A stretch of 64,000 nt of DNA from Acinetobacter ursingii DSM 16037 = CIP 107286 (GTDB taxonomy: Bacteria > Pseudomonadota > Gammaproteobacteria > Pseudomonadales > Moraxellaceae): assembly GCF_000368825.1 (NCBI RefSeq), contig NZ_KB849715.1, positions 241,458 to 305,457 of the forward strand, read 5' to 3'. The position numbers and the translations under genes were made by a program. How positions within the stretch are numbered: the first letter of the stretch is position 1; each line of letters begins with the position of its first letter. The notes beneath the pieces are model-generated. The model was not told the DNA's origin and did no database searches. It was given only the letters and a program-made list of their open reading frames with translations. This document shows, one piece after another, positions 53,344-64,000 of the stretch.

Positions 53344-54951
53344 TTATTGGATCTCCACATTACTAAGCTGAGTCGCTGCTTGCTGAGTCAAGTCAACCAC
53401 AGGTTGTACAGGACTATAGCTATTGGCTAACCATTGCATGCTTGAGTGCGATACGTCGAGGAAGGTTTGAGGATAAAGACCCAACCAGACCAAACCAATC
53501 AGACACACCATCAAAATAACAAGCTCACGTAAATTCAAATCTTTAAGCGGTTGAACATAGTGCTGTTTTTGTTCAGGGTTTGGCTCACCAAACAATGCTT
53601 TATGAATCAAAATCAAACCATATAGTCCTGCAAAGACCAAACTCACCGCAGCGATAATCGTGAACGCAGGATATTTATTAAATGAACCCATAAGGATCAG
53701 GAATTCACCAATAAAGTTACCTAGTCCTGGTATACCCACCAAAGCAGCCACAAAGAACATCAGGAAGAATGGTAAATATTGAAGCTGTCCACGCAAACCA
53801 CCCATCAGGCGTAAATCACGCGTATGTAGACGCTCATAGACTTGACCAGACATAATGAAGAGTGCAGCAGAAGATAAACCATGTGCCAGCATCATGATCA
53901 TTAAACCCTGATAGGTCAGGATATTACCGGCATAAATCGCAAGAAGCACAAAGCCCATGTGCGAAATTGAGGTATACGCCAACAAACGTTTCATATCGGT
54001 TTGCTGATAGGCACACCAAGCACCGTAGAAAATACCAATCAAACCAAAAATAATCGCGATATCTGCAAATTGTGCCGAAGCCGCTGGGAAGAATGGAATC
54101 ACAAAACGGAGTAAACCATACGCAGCAGTTTTAATCAAAATACCTGCCAAGTCTACTGAACCCGCGGTCGGTGCCTGAGCATGCGCATCGGGTAACCAGC
54201 CATGCAGTGGAAATACAGGTAATTTCACTGCAAAACCAATAAACATACAGATCATAAAGGCATAAGCAACCGCAGGTGCTTGCTGATCAAGTGTATTGGC
54301 GACTGCAAGCAAGTAGTTGTAATCAAATCCGATCGAACCTGTCATCATGTAGCCATAGACCACCAGACCCAGAATACCAATCAGCATGATTAAACCTGCA
54401 ATCTGGGTATAAAGGAAAAACTTGGTAGCCGCATAGACACGTGATTTTCCGTCTGCACCACGGTGACCCCATAGTGCGATCAGGAAGTAGATTGGAACCA
54501 GCATCATCTCCCAGAAGAAGAAGAACAAGAACAAATCAACTGCAAGGAAAACCCCGATCACGCCACCCAAAGACCATAAAAGGTTTAGATGGAAGAAACC
54601 GACATTTTTCTGGATTTCACCCCATGAACAACCAACTGCCAAAACACCCAGTAGTGCAGTCAGGCCAACCATCAAGAGTGATAAACCATCAATAGCAAGA
54701 TGGATATTAATCCCTAAAGTCTGAATCCAAGGAAGATTAAACTCTGCTGACCACGTTGGAACTCGAGCACCAAGCTCATAATGAAATTGACCACTTTGCC
54801 ATAGTGCAAGTGTCAATCCCAAAGTCACGAGCATACCAATTAAGGCAATCCAGCGCGGTAAATGCTGATCGAGCTTGTCGACCAACCAGCAAACAAAACC
54901 AGCAATGAAAGGAACTAAAATCAGCGCGGGTAAAATTAAATTGTTTTCCAT
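53344..54951 (-). CDS. nuoM: NADH-quinone oxidoreductase subunit M
   Basis: Antiporter-like proton-pumping subunit of complex I, 535 residues. The key glutamate lies in FFFFWEMMLVPIYFLIALWG near 140-159, and lysine-containing FAVKLPVFPLHGWLPDAHAQ near 231-250 and MKRLLAYTSISHMGFVL near 305-321 are standard. It lies 1 bp after nuoL. Confidence 0.96.
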   Translation of the reverse strand: MENNLILPALILVPFIAGFVCWLVDKLDQHLPRWIALIGMLVTLGLTLALWQSGQFHYELGARVPTWSAEFNLPWIQTLGINIHLAIDGLSLLMVGLTALLGVLAVGCSWGEIQKNVGFFHLNLLWSLGGVIGVFLAVDLFLFFFFWEMMLVPIYFLIALWGHRGADGKSRVYAATKFFLYTQIAGLIMLIGILGLVVYGYMMTGSIGFDYNYLLAVANTLDQQAPAVAYAFMICMFIGFAVKLPVFPLHGWLPDAHAQAPTAGSVDLAGILIKTAAYGLLRFVIPFFPAASAQFADIAIIFGLIGIFYGAWCAYQQTDMKRLLAYTSISHMGFVLLAIYAGNILTYQGLMIMMLAHGLSSAALFIMSGQVYERLHTRDLRLMGGLRGQLQYLPFFLMFFVAALVGIPGLGNFIGEFLILMGSFNKYPAFTIIAAVSLVFAGLYGLILIHKALFGEPNPEQKQHYVQPLKDLNLRELVILMVCLIGLVWLGLYPQTFLDVSHSSMQWLANSYSPVQPVVDLTQQAATQLSNVEIQ

Positions 54952-54952
54952 T

Positions 54953-56848
54953 TTATTTCCCCACCACCTGAATAACGATAAGGATCATCAACAGCACGAC
55001 GACACCAAGCGACATACTGGAAGCGTATTCACGCACTAAACCAGTTTGACGTGAACTCGTAAATTTGTTGCCGCCTTTCACTAAGGCAGGCAATACCAGC
55101 CACATGCTATCGATTGGATCTCGACCTAAAAGTCTTGCTATAAACAAATAAGGTTTTACAAACACGATGTTATACAAGGCATCAAAACCAAATGCAGTAC
55201 GACAAATATGCACTAAACCTGAACCCAAACCACTTTGAGCAAAAGATTTAACTGCCGCGTAAGCAAATACAAACAACAAGATTCCTACGATTAAACCCGC
55301 AATCGCAATACCGCTTGCCAAATGTTCTGCGTGAGAAACCGCAGCTTCCAAACTTTCTGGAATCACAAAACTTGGAATATTAGCACTGCTTAAAAGCTTC
55401 AAAACTGGAGCTTGTAAGAAGTAACCGAAACCTGTCGATAAGAATGCAAGAATAGCCAAAGGTCCCCAGTAAGTCACACCATGAATAGCATGTGCTTCTG
55501 TTTTTTCTTCGCCAAAAAATACCACCCAGATTAAACGGAAAGTATAAATAGACGTTAAGAATGCACCTGCAACCCCGACCCAATACAAGGTATTGTAAAG
55601 TGGTAAGTTTGCAATCACAGATTGTGCATAAACTGCGCCTAAGATCGCATCTTTAGAGAAGAAGCCAATGGTCACGATTGGAAGCGCAGCAAGTGCACCG
55701 CCGCCGATGACAAAACACCAGAATACAAATGGAATCTTTTTACGCAAACCACCCATCTTGAAAATGTTTTGTTCATGATGACACGCTAAAATCACTGCAC
55801 CAGAAGATAAGAACAATAACGCTTTAAAGAATGCGTGAGCCAACATATGGAACAGACCTGCCTGATAGGCTTCTGCACCCACTGCCATAAACATATAACC
55901 CAACTGACTCATCGTTGAGTAAGCCAAAATACGTTTGATATCGGTTTGAACCAATGCTGCAAAACCTGCGACGAGCAAAGTTACAGCACCTGTAATTGAA
56001 ATGAATTGCATCACTGCTGGCGCCATTTCAATCACGCTATGCATACGACTGGTCAGATAGACACCCGCTGTCACCATCGTTGCAGCGTGGATAAGTGCTG
56101 AAACAGGCGTAGGGCCTGCCATCGCATCGGCCAACCATGTTTGTAATGGAATCTGCGCAGATTTACCTGCCGCACCCAAGAACAACATTAAAGCGGTCCA
56201 GATTGAAAGCGATGAGCTTTGTGTCATCACTGTCGCCGCATTTTCAACGATATAATGCGTATTTAACGTACCAAACTGTTGATAAAGCAGGAACAATGCA
56301 ATAAGTAAAAATACGTCACCAACACGTGTCACTGTAAATGCCTTGATCGCAGCCCAGCCATTGTCTGGATTTGAATAATAAAATCCAATCAATAGATATG
56401 AGCACAGACCGACGCCTTCCCAACCCAAGAACAATAACGCCAAGTTATCGCCAAGCACCAACACCAACATGCTGGCAACAAACAGGTTGAAATATGAGAA
56501 GAAACGCGCATAGCCTTCTTCGCCGCGCATATACCATGAAGCAAAGATATGGATGAGGAAACCCACACCCGTAATCATGCCTGTCATCAGTAATGACAAA
56601 CCATCGAGATATAGCGTAATACCCGGTGCAAAACCACCGACATTAAACCAAGTCCACAAATGTTGGACAAAAAATGGTTGTCCACTGCTGGTAAATGCAA
56701 GTCCGGCAATGAGAGCAAACAATGCAGAGAGTCCAACCGAGCCGACACCAATAATGGCTGCGACATTTTCAGAGAGCTTGTCGCGCCCTACCGCTAATAA
56801 AATAAAACCGATCAGCGGAAAAAGAATCGTTAAATATAAAGTACTCAT
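54953..56848 (-). CDS. nuoL: NADH-quinone oxidoreductase subunit L
   Basis: The distal antiporter-like subunit, 631 residues, including the C-terminal lateral helix that runs along the membrane arm. Core motifs include [19 protein letters not shown] near 139-157, [20 protein letters not shown] near 226-245 and [17 protein letters not shown] near 305-321. Its start overlaps the nuoK stop by four bases. Confidence 0.96.
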   Translation of the reverse strand: MSTLYLTILFPLIGFILLAVGRDKLSENVAAIIGVGSVGLSALFALIAGLAFTSSGQPFFVQHLWTWFNVGGFAPGITLYLDGLSLLMTGMITGVGFLIHIFASWYMRGEEGYARFFSYFNLFVASMLVLVLGDNLALLFLGWEGVGLCSYLLIGFYYSNPDNGWAAIKAFTVTRVGDVFLLIALFLLYQQFGTLNTHYIVENAATVMTQSSSLSIWTALMLFLGAAGKSAQIPLQTWLADAMAGPTPVSALIHAATMVTAGVYLTSRMHSVIEMAPAVMQFISITGAVTLLVAGFAALVQTDIKRILAYSTMSQLGYMFMAVGAEAYQAGLFHMLAHAFFKALLFLSSGAVILACHHEQNIFKMGGLRKKIPFVFWCFVIGGGALAALPIVTIGFFSKDAILGAVYAQSVIANLPLYNTLYWVGVAGAFLTSIYTFRLIWVVFFGEEKTEAHAIHGVTYWGPLAILAFLSTGFGYFLQAPVLKLLSSANIPSFVIPESLEAAVSHAEHLASGIAIAGLIVGILLFVFAYAAVKSFAQSGLGSGLVHICRTAFGFDALYNIVFVKPYLFIARLLGRDPIDSMWLVLPALVKGGNKFTSSRQTGLVREYASSMSLGVVVLLMILIVIQVVGK

Positions 56849-57153
56849 CCGCGCATCTCACTAGCAGCATCCACATCCAGATGGTGGAAGCGATGGTAAA
56901 ACTGAAGGACAATCGCAAGACCAATACAAGCCTCTGCCGCAGCAAGAGTCAAAATCAGGATAAACATAATCTGACCATCAGGTTGTGCCCATGCACTTCC
57001 TGCTAAAACAAATGCCAATGCCGCAGCATTCATCATGATTTCAAGGCTCATCAACATAAAGAGAAGATTGCGTCGCACCATTACACCGTAAAAACCCAGT
57101 GCAAAAAGAATGGTTGCAACAATCAAACCATGTTCTAAAGGGATATTGCCCAT
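56845..57153 (-). CDS. nuoK: NADH-quinone oxidoreductase subunit K
   Basis: Small membrane subunit of 102 residues with three helices. The conserved glutamates in [16 protein letters not shown] near residues 34-49 and [14 protein letters not shown] near 70-83 take part in proton transfer. It overlaps nuoL by four bases. Confidence 0.96.
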   Translation of the reverse strand: MGNIPLEHGLIVATILFALGFYGVMVRRNLLFMLMSLEIMMNAAALAFVLAGSAWAQPDGQIMFILILTLAAAEACIGLAIVLQFYHRFHHLDVDAASEMRG

Positions 57154-57155
57154 TG

Positions 57156-57674
57156 TTATAGTTCCCCTTCTGCACTTGGTTCACGTTTACCTAAGTGGAA
57201 TGCTGCAACTAATGCTGCAAGCAATAACATCGCGGCAACTTCAACCAATAATAAATAATGAGTAAACAAAGCTTGACCGACTGCTTTTGGACCGATCACT
57301 TCACGACCCATGACTTGTCCCGGTACCGTGTAATCACTTGATAACATCCAGACCAAAGTCAAACCGAGCAGAAAGCTCATCAGTGCTGGAACTGCCCATG
57401 TTTCAGAGCTCAACCACTTACGTTCTTGTTCCACAGTATGCTGACCTAAATTCAGCATCATCACCACAAAGACGAACAGAACCATAATTGCACCAGCATA
57501 AACAATCACTTCAAGCGCACCAGCAAATGGCGCACCCACGATCATGAAGATACCCGCTACTGCAAGTAATGAAACAATCAGACTGAGTAAAGCATGTACA
57601 GGATTCGCATTGGTCACCACACGAATCGTAGAGACAATGGCCACGAGAGCCATCAAATAAAATGGCCACATCAT
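57156..57674 (-). CDS. nuoJ: NADH-quinone oxidoreductase subunit J
   Basis: Membrane subunit of 172 residues with five helices, including the conserved third-helix block [20 protein letters not shown] near 53-72. Its start overlaps the nuoI stop (ATGA). Confidence 0.95.
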   Translation of the reverse strand: MMWPFYLMALVAIVSTIRVVTNANPVHALLSLIVSLLAVAGIFMIVGAPFAGALEVIVYAGAIMVLFVFVVMMLNLGQHTVEQERKWLSSETWAVPALMSFLLGLTLVWMLSSDYTVPGQVMGREVIGPKAVGQALFTHYLLLVEVAAMLLLAALVAAFHLGKREPSAEGEL

Positions 57675-58213
57675 GGTAATAAACTCCGTACATCGATAGG
57701 TGCACTTTCTTTTTGCGCTTGACCTTTACCTTTACCATCAATTGCCATACCCGCAACACGGTAGAAGTTATAGTCAGGATATTTACCTGGACCAGAAATC
57801 AATAGATTTTCTTTTTCATAAACCAAGTCCTGACGCACGTACTCACCTAACTCAAAGTCAGGAGTAAGCTGAATCGCGGTCGTTGGACACGCCTCTTCAC
57901 ACATGCCACAGAAAATACAACGAGAGAAGTTGATACGGAAAAATTCTGGATACCAGCGTCCGTCTTCTTTTTCTGCTTTTTGCAGTGAAATACAGCCGAC
58001 TGGACAAGCCACTGCACACAAGTTACATGCCACGCAGCGCTCTTCACCGTCTGGATCACGAGTCAGAATAATACGGCCACGATAGCGAGGCGGTACAATT
58101 TCCTCTGCTGGGACTTCAGGATAAAGAATTGTGTCTCGTTTACGCGTAATGTGGGTAAATACCATCCACAAGGTACGAACGATTGACCCAACTCCAGCTA
58201 GAACTTTATACAT
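57671..58213 (-). CDS. nuoI: NADH-quinone oxidoreductase subunit I
   Basis: Peripheral-arm subunit of 180 residues carrying two [4Fe-4S] clusters (N6a, N6b). The two ligand sets are [14 protein letters not shown] near 60-73 and [14 protein letters not shown] near 99-112. It passes electrons toward the quinone site. Confidence 0.97.
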   Translation of the reverse strand: MYKVLAGVGSIVRTLWMVFTHITRKRDTILYPEVPAEEIVPPRYRGRIILTRDPDGEERCVACNLCAVACPVGCISLQKAEKEDGRWYPEFFRINFSRCIFCGMCEEACPTTAIQLTPDFELGEYVRQDLVYEKENLLISGPGKYPDYNFYRVAGMAIDGKGKGQAQKESAPIDVRSLLP

Positions 58214-58231
58214 TTTGTACTCCCTGCTGTC

Positions 58232-59248
58232 TTAGGCCTGATTCATCAGAATCACAGCACCAGTCACGAGTAAGTTGACTAACGCCAGCGGCAAACAAAT
58301 TTTCCAACCAAAATTCATGACTTGGTCATAACGCGGACGCATTAAAGAACCACGAGCCAAAATAAACATCATCATAAAAAACGCTGTTTTAATAATGAAC
58401 CAGAACACAGGCGGAACAAACGGAATTTCAAGGTTAAATGGCGCAAGCCAACCACCAAAGAATAAGGTCACGATCAAGGCAGAAATCAGTACGATATTCA
58501 CATATTCTGCAACGAAGAACATGCCCCACTTCATACCACCATATTCAACGTGATAACCTTCAGCCAATTCTTGTTCAGCTTCTGGTTGGTCAAATGGATG
58601 ACGATGCGTGACCGCAACACCCGCGATCACAAATACCATAAAGCCAATAAACTGCGGAATGATAAACCAAACATCGCGTTGCGCTTCCACAATTTCACGC
58701 AGGTTAAATGAACCTGCGATGGCAACAACGCCCATCAGGGAAATACCCAAAAACACTTCATAAGAAATGGTTTGAGCCGCAGAACGTAAACCACCCAGTA
58801 ACGAGTATTTGTTGTTTGATGACCAACCACCAAACAGCACGGCATAAACTGCAATACCCGCCATTGCCATAAAGAACAATAGACCAATACTCATGTCCGC
58901 AACGCCAAGCGTCGGACTGATTGGAATCACCATAAATGACAGTACCGCAGTTGCCATTGCCACTGCTGGTGCCATACGAAAGGTCAATTTATCGGCAAAC
59001 TTTGGTGTCCAGTCTTCCTTGAACATGATCTTCAGCATATCTGCCACGATCTGAAACATACCGCCTGGCCCTACACGATTAGGACCATAACGGTCTTGCC
59101 AGAGTGCCAAAAGACGACGTTCAATAAATGACATTAAAGCTGCAATCACAACCACTACCAGCATAATCACAATCGCTTGAACCACAGCATAAGCAATTGG
59201 CCAGTTCTCAGCCCAAAGCGGTGTTTGACGCATAATTTCTTGTTGCAT
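58232..59248 (-). CDS. nuoH: NADH-quinone oxidoreductase subunit H
   Basis: Membrane subunit of 338 residues forming the quinone chamber. Hallmarks include [18 protein letters not shown] near 46-63, the charged [19 protein letters not shown] near 224-242 and the C-terminal [13 protein letters not shown] near 302-314. Confidence 0.96.
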   Translation of the reverse strand: MQQEIMRQTPLWAENWPIAYAVVQAIVIMLVVVVIAALMSFIERRLLALWQDRYGPNRVGPGGMFQIVADMLKIMFKEDWTPKFADKLTFRMAPAVAMATAVLSFMVIPISPTLGVADMSIGLLFFMAMAGIAVYAVLFGGWSSNNKYSLLGGLRSAAQTISYEVFLGISLMGVVAIAGSFNLREIVEAQRDVWFIIPQFIGFMVFVIAGVAVTHRHPFDQPEAEQELAEGYHVEYGGMKWGMFFVAEYVNIVLISALIVTLFFGGWLAPFNLEIPFVPPVFWFIIKTAFFMMMFILARGSLMRPRYDQVMNFGWKICLPLALVNLLVTGAVILMNQA

Positions 59249-59251
59249 GAA

Positions 59252-61933
59252 TTACACTCCTACCGCGACTGATACAGGTTCAGCCAAAGACACCGTCGGT
59301 GCCAAACCAATTGGATAACCGATATAACCCGTTGGTAAATATTCAATCACCTGAACAGGTAAGCTCACTGTGGTTTCACCCGCTTGTAATGAAATACGTT
59401 CACCATCTTTGAGATTCAAACGAGTTGCATCTTGTTCACCCAAAGCAAAAGTGGCTTCAGGAATACGAGACTGCATGGCAGGTGTCTTAATGGTAAATTC
59501 ACCCGATGCAAAAATGTGATGCATTGGAACCAGACGGAAACTTTCAGGATTGACCGTAATCGCTGCTGGTGCAACAAAGCTACGTGCAGGACGTTTTGGT
59601 AAACGATCAAATAAACGAATACCTGAGTCGCCACCTTTCAAGTGACCACCGACTTCATCTTGGTATTTATTCCAAGATTGTGGCGAGTTCCAACCCGGTG
59701 CCCATGCAAATGGAACCAATGATGATGCTTTTTGTGGACCCACATAACCTTCCATCGAGAAAGTTAAAGCTGAATCGACATCCACAGGTTGTTTTGGTTC
59801 ATGTACAGAAATTGGTGCACGAAGTGCGGTACGACCTGAATAACGACGCGGTTCACGCGCAATTTTTAAACCATGAACACGGTAGCCTGCATCTGGTGCA
59901 ACGTCCTGAATCGCTTCAAGCACAGGAACATTTTTCACCACAGATTCAATCACATCATCCAGTAAAGTCCAGTTAATCACTTTACCGTTGAGTCCTGTTT
60001 CAATAGCATGTAACCAACGCCATGATTCTTTGATCGCATACTCTGGCTTGTAATAGCTTGGATCATAAACTTGGTAGAAACGTTGCGCACGACCTTCCTG
60101 ACTCACCACTGTACCATCACCCTCAGCAAAACTTGCCGCTGAAAGCACGATATCGGCCTGTTTCACAGTCTCAGTTTCACTGTGATCCAACACAATTACG
60201 GTTTGCGCTTTGGCAAGAGCAGCTTTGACTTGAGGTGCAGGTAAACGACGGAATAAGTCATTTTCCACGATCACGACAGTGTCATAATCTTGTGCAAAGG
60301 CTTGTTCTAAGCTTTGACCACCAAACAATGCCAGACCCATTGAGTTCACTTCAGGCACAGTCAGTGTAAGACCAGCATTGCCTAGATTTTGTGCGACTTG
60401 CGCAGCCGCTTCCATAATCGCTGGATCTTGTAAGCTTGTACCCGAAATCACCAAAGGTTTTTTCGCAGCTTTTAAGCTGTCAGCAATACTTTGAGCAAAG
60501 GCTTTGGCATCATCATCTAGACCATTCAGGGTTTCACCTTTCACAGCTGCCGCAATTGCAAAACCAAGACGCGCGATGTCGTTTGGTGATGCAACTACTT
60601 CACCTGTTGCGACATCCGCTAAGCGAGTTTGAGTCGCTGCCAAAATATAAATCGGAGATTTCTCATCCTGACCAATACGTTGTACAGGTTCTGCTAACCA
60701 GTCTGGAGTACGACGATCCGCCGCCATTTGTTTGGCTTTATTTTTCGCTGCTTGACGAACGGATAATGCCATACGCGGTGCAGTTTGAGTGAGGTCTTCA
60801 CCTAAAATCAGTACTGCATCATAGCTTTCGACTTCACGCATATTCGGGTTGTAAACACCCTCGGTTTGCATGATTGAAGCCGCAAGTTCAACCAGATTTT
60901 GCTCTTTTTGCGACAGGCCTGTTGAGTAGTTTTCCTGTCCGACTAGCTCACGTAATGCATAGTTCGATTCAAGGCTGGCACGTGGAGAACCGATTCCCAG
61001 TACTTTTTTACCTTGAAGTTTTACAATGACTTCATCCAGTGCCTGATCAACTGAAACTGAACTGACCGCTTCACCGACACGGAACTGTGGCTGACGCGGA
61101 CGATCTGCACGGTTCACATAACCCGTACCAAAGCGACCTTTATCGCAGAGGAAGTACTGATTGACCTCACCGTTAAAACGGTTTTCTACACGGCGCAATT
61201 CACCATAACGCTCACCCGGAGAAATGTTACAACCTGAAGAACAGCCCTGACACACGCTTGGTGCATACTGCATATCCCATTTACGGTTATAACGTTCAGA
61301 GTGAGTTTTATCGGTAAATACACCTGTTGGACAAACTTCTGTCAGGTTACCTGAAAATTCAGACTCCAAAGTGCCAGACTCTGGACGACCAAAGTACACA
61401 CGCGATGCATTGGCATAGACACCAAAGTCAGTCCCGCCTGCGTAGTCTTTGTAGTAACGCACACAACGATAACACGCGATACAACGGTTCATTTCATGTG
61501 CAATAAATGAACCCAACTCTTGGTTATAGTGCGTACGTTTGGTAAAGCGATAGCGACGACGGTCATGACCTGTCATTACGGTCATATCTTGTAAATGACA
61601 GTGACCACCTTCTTCACAAACTGGACAGTCGTGCGGGTGGTTGGTCATTAAAAATTCAACCACTGACTCACGAAAATCAACCGCTTCTTTATCTTCGATT
61701 GAAATAAACGTATTGTCAGCCGCGGGTGTCATACATGACATCACTAAACGTCCACGGGTATCGTCAGCATTTGCATACTGAGTCACCGCACATTGACGAC
61801 ATGAACCCACAGAACCTAAGGATGGATGCCAACAAAAATATGGAATGTCGATGCCTAGGGACAAACATGCTTGTAGCAGGTTTTCTGACCCATTGACTTC
61901 ATATGATTTTCCATCGACATGAATTGTAGCCAT
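59252..61933 (-). CDS. nuoG: NADH-quinone oxidoreductase subunit G
   Basis: The largest peripheral subunit, 893 residues. The [2Fe-2S] N1b ligands lie near residues 34-67 ([17 protein letters not shown]). The His-Cys cluster is near 98-117 ([18 protein letters not shown]), and N4 ligands are in [15 protein letters not shown] and EVCPTGVFT near 150-205. The additional N7 set, [12 protein letters not shown] with [10 protein letters not shown] near 226-270, is present as in E. coli. A degenerate molybdopterin oxidoreductase fold makes up the rest. It lies 11 bp after nuoF. Confidence 0.96.
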   Translation of the reverse strand: MATIHVDGKSYEVNGSENLLQACLSLGIDIPYFCWHPSLGSVGSCRQCAVTQYANADDTRGRLVMSCMTPAADNTFISIEDKEAVDFRESVVEFLMTNHPHDCPVCEEGGHCHLQDMTVMTGHDRRRYRFTKRTHYNQELGSFIAHEMNRCIACYRCVRYYKDYAGGTDFGVYANASRVYFGRPESGTLESEFSGNLTEVCPTGVFTDKTHSERYNRKWDMQYAPSVCQGCSSGCNISPGERYGELRRVENRFNGEVNQYFLCDKGRFGTGYVNRADRPRQPQFRVGEAVSSVSVDQALDEVIVKLQGKKVLGIGSPRASLESNYALRELVGQENYSTGLSQKEQNLVELAASIMQTEGVYNPNMREVESYDAVLILGEDLTQTAPRMALSVRQAAKNKAKQMAADRRTPDWLAEPVQRIGQDEKSPIYILAATQTRLADVATGEVVASPNDIARLGFAIAAAVKGETLNGLDDDAKAFAQSIADSLKAAKKPLVISGTSLQDPAIMEAAAQVAQNLGNAGLTLTVPEVNSMGLALFGGQSLEQAFAQDYDTVVIVENDLFRRLPAPQVKAALAKAQTVIVLDHSETETVKQADIVLSAASFAEGDGTVVSQEGRAQRFYQVYDPSYYKPEYAIKESWRWLHAIETGLNGKVINWTLLDDVIESVVKNVPVLEAIQDVAPDAGYRVHGLKIAREPRRYSGRTALRAPISVHEPKQPVDVDSALTFSMEGYVGPQKASSLVPFAWAPGWNSPQSWNKYQDEVGGHLKGGDSGIRLFDRLPKRPARSFVAPAAITVNPESFRLVPMHHIFASGEFTIKTPAMQSRIPEATFALGEQDATRLNLKDGERISLQAGETTVSLPVQVIEYLPTGYIGYPIGLAPTVSLAEPVSVAVGV

Positions 61934-61944
61934 AGTCGAATTCC

Positions 61945-63276
61945 TTAAACTTGTTCTACGTGACTGGCTTGGGCAACAGGACGATTGGTCACTTTTGCTT
62001 CAAACTCGCTACGGAAATATTTGAGTGCGCCCATAAGCGGCTCCATCGCACCCGGTGCGTGGGCACAGAAGGTCTTACCGATCCACAACTTTTTGGTGAG
62101 TTCAGACAAATGCTCGATGTCTTCCATCTTGCCTTCACCATTTTCAAGTGCTTTCAGTGCTTTGACCGCCCAAGGTAAACCATCACGGCATGGTGTACAC
62201 CAGCCACATGATTCACGCGCAAAGAACTCTTCAAGGTTACGTACCGCAGAAACCATACATTGGGTTTCATCCACCACCATCAACAAGCACGTACCTAAAC
62301 GCGAACCTGCTTTCATGATGCTTTCAGAATCCATCGGAAGATCAATATGCTCAGCTGCTAAAAAGTCAGTGGATGCACCACCCGGTAACCATGCTTTAAG
62401 TTTCAGACCATCACGCATACCACCCGCGTAGTCTTCAATCACTTCACGCGCAGTCGTACCAAATGGCAACTCCCAAAGTCCTGGGAATTTAACTTTACCT
62501 GAGGCACCATAAATTTTAGTACCTGGATCTTTGGATTTACCCGCAGACAAACCGATATACCACTCAGGACCACGTAACATGATCGCGGGTAAGTTGTTAT
62601 AAGTTTCGACGTTATTGACGATGGTTGGACGCCCCCATGCTCCTGCAACTTGCGGGAATGGCGGTTTAGTCCGTGGATTAGCACGACGACCTTCTAGCGA
62701 GTTAATCAATGCAGTTTCTTCACCACAGATATAACGGCCAGCACCTGTATGCACAAACAGCTCAAAATTCCAGCCTGTATCCAGAATATTGTCACCCAAA
62801 TAACCTTTGGCACGAACTTGTTCCAAAGCTTCATTTAAGTATTGAGCCGCTTCAATATATTCACCACGAATAAAGATATAACCCTGCGTTGCCTCTAAGG
62901 TATAAGCAGCGATCAACATGCCTTCAATCAATTGGTGCGGAAGACGTTCCATCAACAAACGGTCTTTGAATGTACCGGGTTCCATTTCATCGGCATTACA
63001 GATGAGATAGCGTGGACCACCATCATTCGGTGCCATGAGCGACCATTTAATCCCTGCTGGGAAACCTGCACCACCACGGCCTTTGACCGTTGCTGCTTTA
63101 ATGACTTCCAAAACTTCCGCAGGTTTCATTTCAATGGCTTTCTTAAAGCCTTGATAACCCTCTAAAGCTTCGTAATCATCGGCATTGCGGACATGTTCCT
63201 GTTTACTCAAACGCCAAGTCAGTGGATGAGTTTCTGGATTACCTTCGCCATAAATCGGTTTTGGTTCAGTATTCAT
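61945..63276 (-). CDS. nuoF: NADH-quinone oxidoreductase subunit F
   Basis: NADH-oxidising subunit of 443 residues with FMN and the N3 [4Fe-4S] cluster. The nucleotide site is [16 protein letters not shown] near 66-81, the FMN-binding [18 protein letters not shown] near 92-109, and N3 cluster ligands [12 protein letters not shown] near 349-360 with a further Cys in KTFCAHAPG. Its start overlaps the nuoE stop by four bases. Confidence 0.97.
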   Translation of the reverse strand: MNTEPKPIYGEGNPETHPLTWRLSKQEHVRNADDYEALEGYQGFKKAIEMKPAEVLEVIKAATVKGRGGAGFPAGIKWSLMAPNDGGPRYLICNADEMEPGTFKDRLLMERLPHQLIEGMLIAAYTLEATQGYIFIRGEYIEAAQYLNEALEQVRAKGYLGDNILDTGWNFELFVHTGAGRYICGEETALINSLEGRRANPRTKPPFPQVAGAWGRPTIVNNVETYNNLPAIMLRGPEWYIGLSAGKSKDPGTKIYGASGKVKFPGLWELPFGTTAREVIEDYAGGMRDGLKLKAWLPGGASTDFLAAEHIDLPMDSESIMKAGSRLGTCLLMVVDETQCMVSAVRNLEEFFARESCGWCTPCRDGLPWAVKALKALENGEGKMEDIEHLSELTKKLWIGKTFCAHAPGAMEPLMGALKYFRSEFEAKVTNRPVAQASHVEQV

Positions 63277-63782
63277 ACATACTTCTCCAATAACTGTTTG
63301 ACCGAAGATACATCTACCAAACCATGGGTATCTTCATCAATCATAAGTGTTGGGCCTTTATCACAATTACCTAAACAGCAAATGGGTAATAAGGTAAAAC
63401 GGCCATCTTGCGTGGTTTGACCATACTGAATACCCAGCTCACGTTGGAACGCTTCAGCCAAAGTTTCAGCACCCATCAAGAAGCAGGCAATCGAGTCACA
63501 CAATAAAATTACGTGACGACCCACAGGTTGGCGATAAATACGGTTATAAAATGTCGCCACACCTTCCAAATCTGCAACGCTAATCGTTAATAACTGCGCG
63601 ATTGCATTCATCTGTGCATCATCTACCCAGCCATTACGGCGTTGTACGCACTTCAGTGCATCCAATGATGCCGCACGTGGATACGGATAGTGATCAATGT
63701 GATGTTCTATTTCGTGGATTTCATCCGCAGTCAAAATCCCTTCAACATTCACACGTGGCTTTTTATCAGTCAAAATCATCAT
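63273..63782 (-). CDS. nuoE: NADH-quinone oxidoreductase subunit E
   Basis: Thioredoxin-like [2Fe-2S] (N1a) subunit of 169 residues. Cluster ligands are Cys95 and Cys100 in [12 protein letters not shown], and Cys136 and Cys140 in [13 protein letters not shown]. It pairs with NuoF in the NADH dehydrogenase module. The gene lies 12 bp after nuoCD. Confidence 0.96.
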   Translation of the reverse strand: MMILTDKKPRVNVEGILTADEIHEIEHHIDHYPYPRAASLDALKCVQRRNGWVDDAQMNAIAQLLTISVADLEGVATFYNRIYRQPVGRHVILLCDSIACFLMGAETLAEAFQRELGIQYGQTTQDGRFTLLPICCLGNCDKGPTLMIDEDTHGLVDVSSVKQLLEKYV

Positions 63783-63794
63783 AATGCGTACCCC

Positions 63795-64000
63795 TTAGCG
63801 ATCCACGTCGGCCATAACCACATCAATGGTTGCCAGATAAATGATCAAGTCTGAAACCAGACTACCGTTAATCACAGATGGAATTTGCTGTAGATGGGTA
63901 AAGGTCGGTGTACGAATACGAGTACGATAACTCATGGTTGATTTATCAGACGTCAAATAATAGTTAGACGCACCTTTCACCACTTCCGCCATCACAGATG
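63795..64000 (-). CDS. nuoC: NADH-quinone oxidoreductase subunit C/D, C-terminal end (partial)
   Basis: The last 68 codons of a NuoD-type 49-kDa subunit. The frame is open through the right edge with no genuine start inside. [20 protein letters not shown] and the terminal [16 protein letters not shown] are the conserved C-terminus that contacts the quinone site. In Acinetobacter-type operons C and D are fused, which is why I call it nuoCD; the fusion itself lies outside the window. Confidence 0.9.
   Translation of the reverse strand, partial: SVMAEVVKGASNYYLTSDKSTMSYRTRIRTPTFTHLQQIPSVINGSLVSDLIIYLATIDVVMADVDR

Overview
The window reads as chromosomal DNA of an Acinetobacter species (Moraxellaceae, AT-rich). 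Pointers to this are the hda/perM/purM/purN block, the dcd-metG neighbourhood, the nuoCD..N operon, a CSLREA-type rhombotarget remnant and exported FilA-like proteins. Species cannot be fixed from sequence alone. No CRISPR array, prophage, secretion system or defence island was seen.

Layout. 1-1.65 kb: the 3' part of an IS30 element has cut a rhombotarget-A-like gene, which also carries a frameshift. 1.7-5.6 kb: hda and a PerM-type permease on the minus strand, then purM-purN on the plus strand. 5.84-8.39 kb: a complete IS66 element with an 8-bp target duplication, followed by tRNA-Arg(CCT). 8.57-18.9 kb: six minus-strand genes for exported, mutually related FilA/DUF6160-like proteins; the fifth is split by an IS3 element whose precise removal restores a 789-codon frame. 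19.2-27 kb: dcd, a LysE exporter, a DUF2062 protein, a lipoprotein nucleosidase, apbC/mrp, a hydrophilin-like protein and metG. 27-33 kb: a secreted metallo-beta-lactamase-fold protein, an alpha/beta hydrolase with a 2OG-Fe(II) oxygenase, an NCS2 permease and an 8-oxoguanine deaminase. 33-46 kb: small lipoprotein, DIP1984 protein, a hairpin-rich 178-bp element, LysE, methyltransferase, TetR/MFS/HlyD efflux set, PLP enzyme, flavoprotein, CmpX-like channel between two small membrane proteins, fpr and a divergent LysR regulator. 46-51 kb: two TonB-dependent receptors with Fur-like boxes. 51-64 kb: upp and the nuoN..nuoCD operon, which runs off the right edge.

The strongest signal beyond routine annotation is a set of four sites matching the sigma-54 (-24/-12) consensus TGGCAYR-N4-TTGCW: three perfect and one with a single mismatch. 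All lie about 35-70 bp upstream of start codons. They precede the exported nucleosidase, the oxygenase/hydrolase pair, the NCS2 permease and the 8-oxoguanine deaminase. I infer a nitrogen-controlled (RpoN) purine salvage/catabolism regulon: release of bases outside the cytoplasm, uptake, then oxidation and deamination. The oxygenase and hydrolase steps have no assigned substrate.

The second theme is the exported-protein cluster. All six members carry, just after the signal peptide, a short motif resembling the double-glycine leaders of C39-peptidase substrates. The C39 peptidase and FadL-like genes I associate with filA operons are absent here, so the cluster may be a satellite family.
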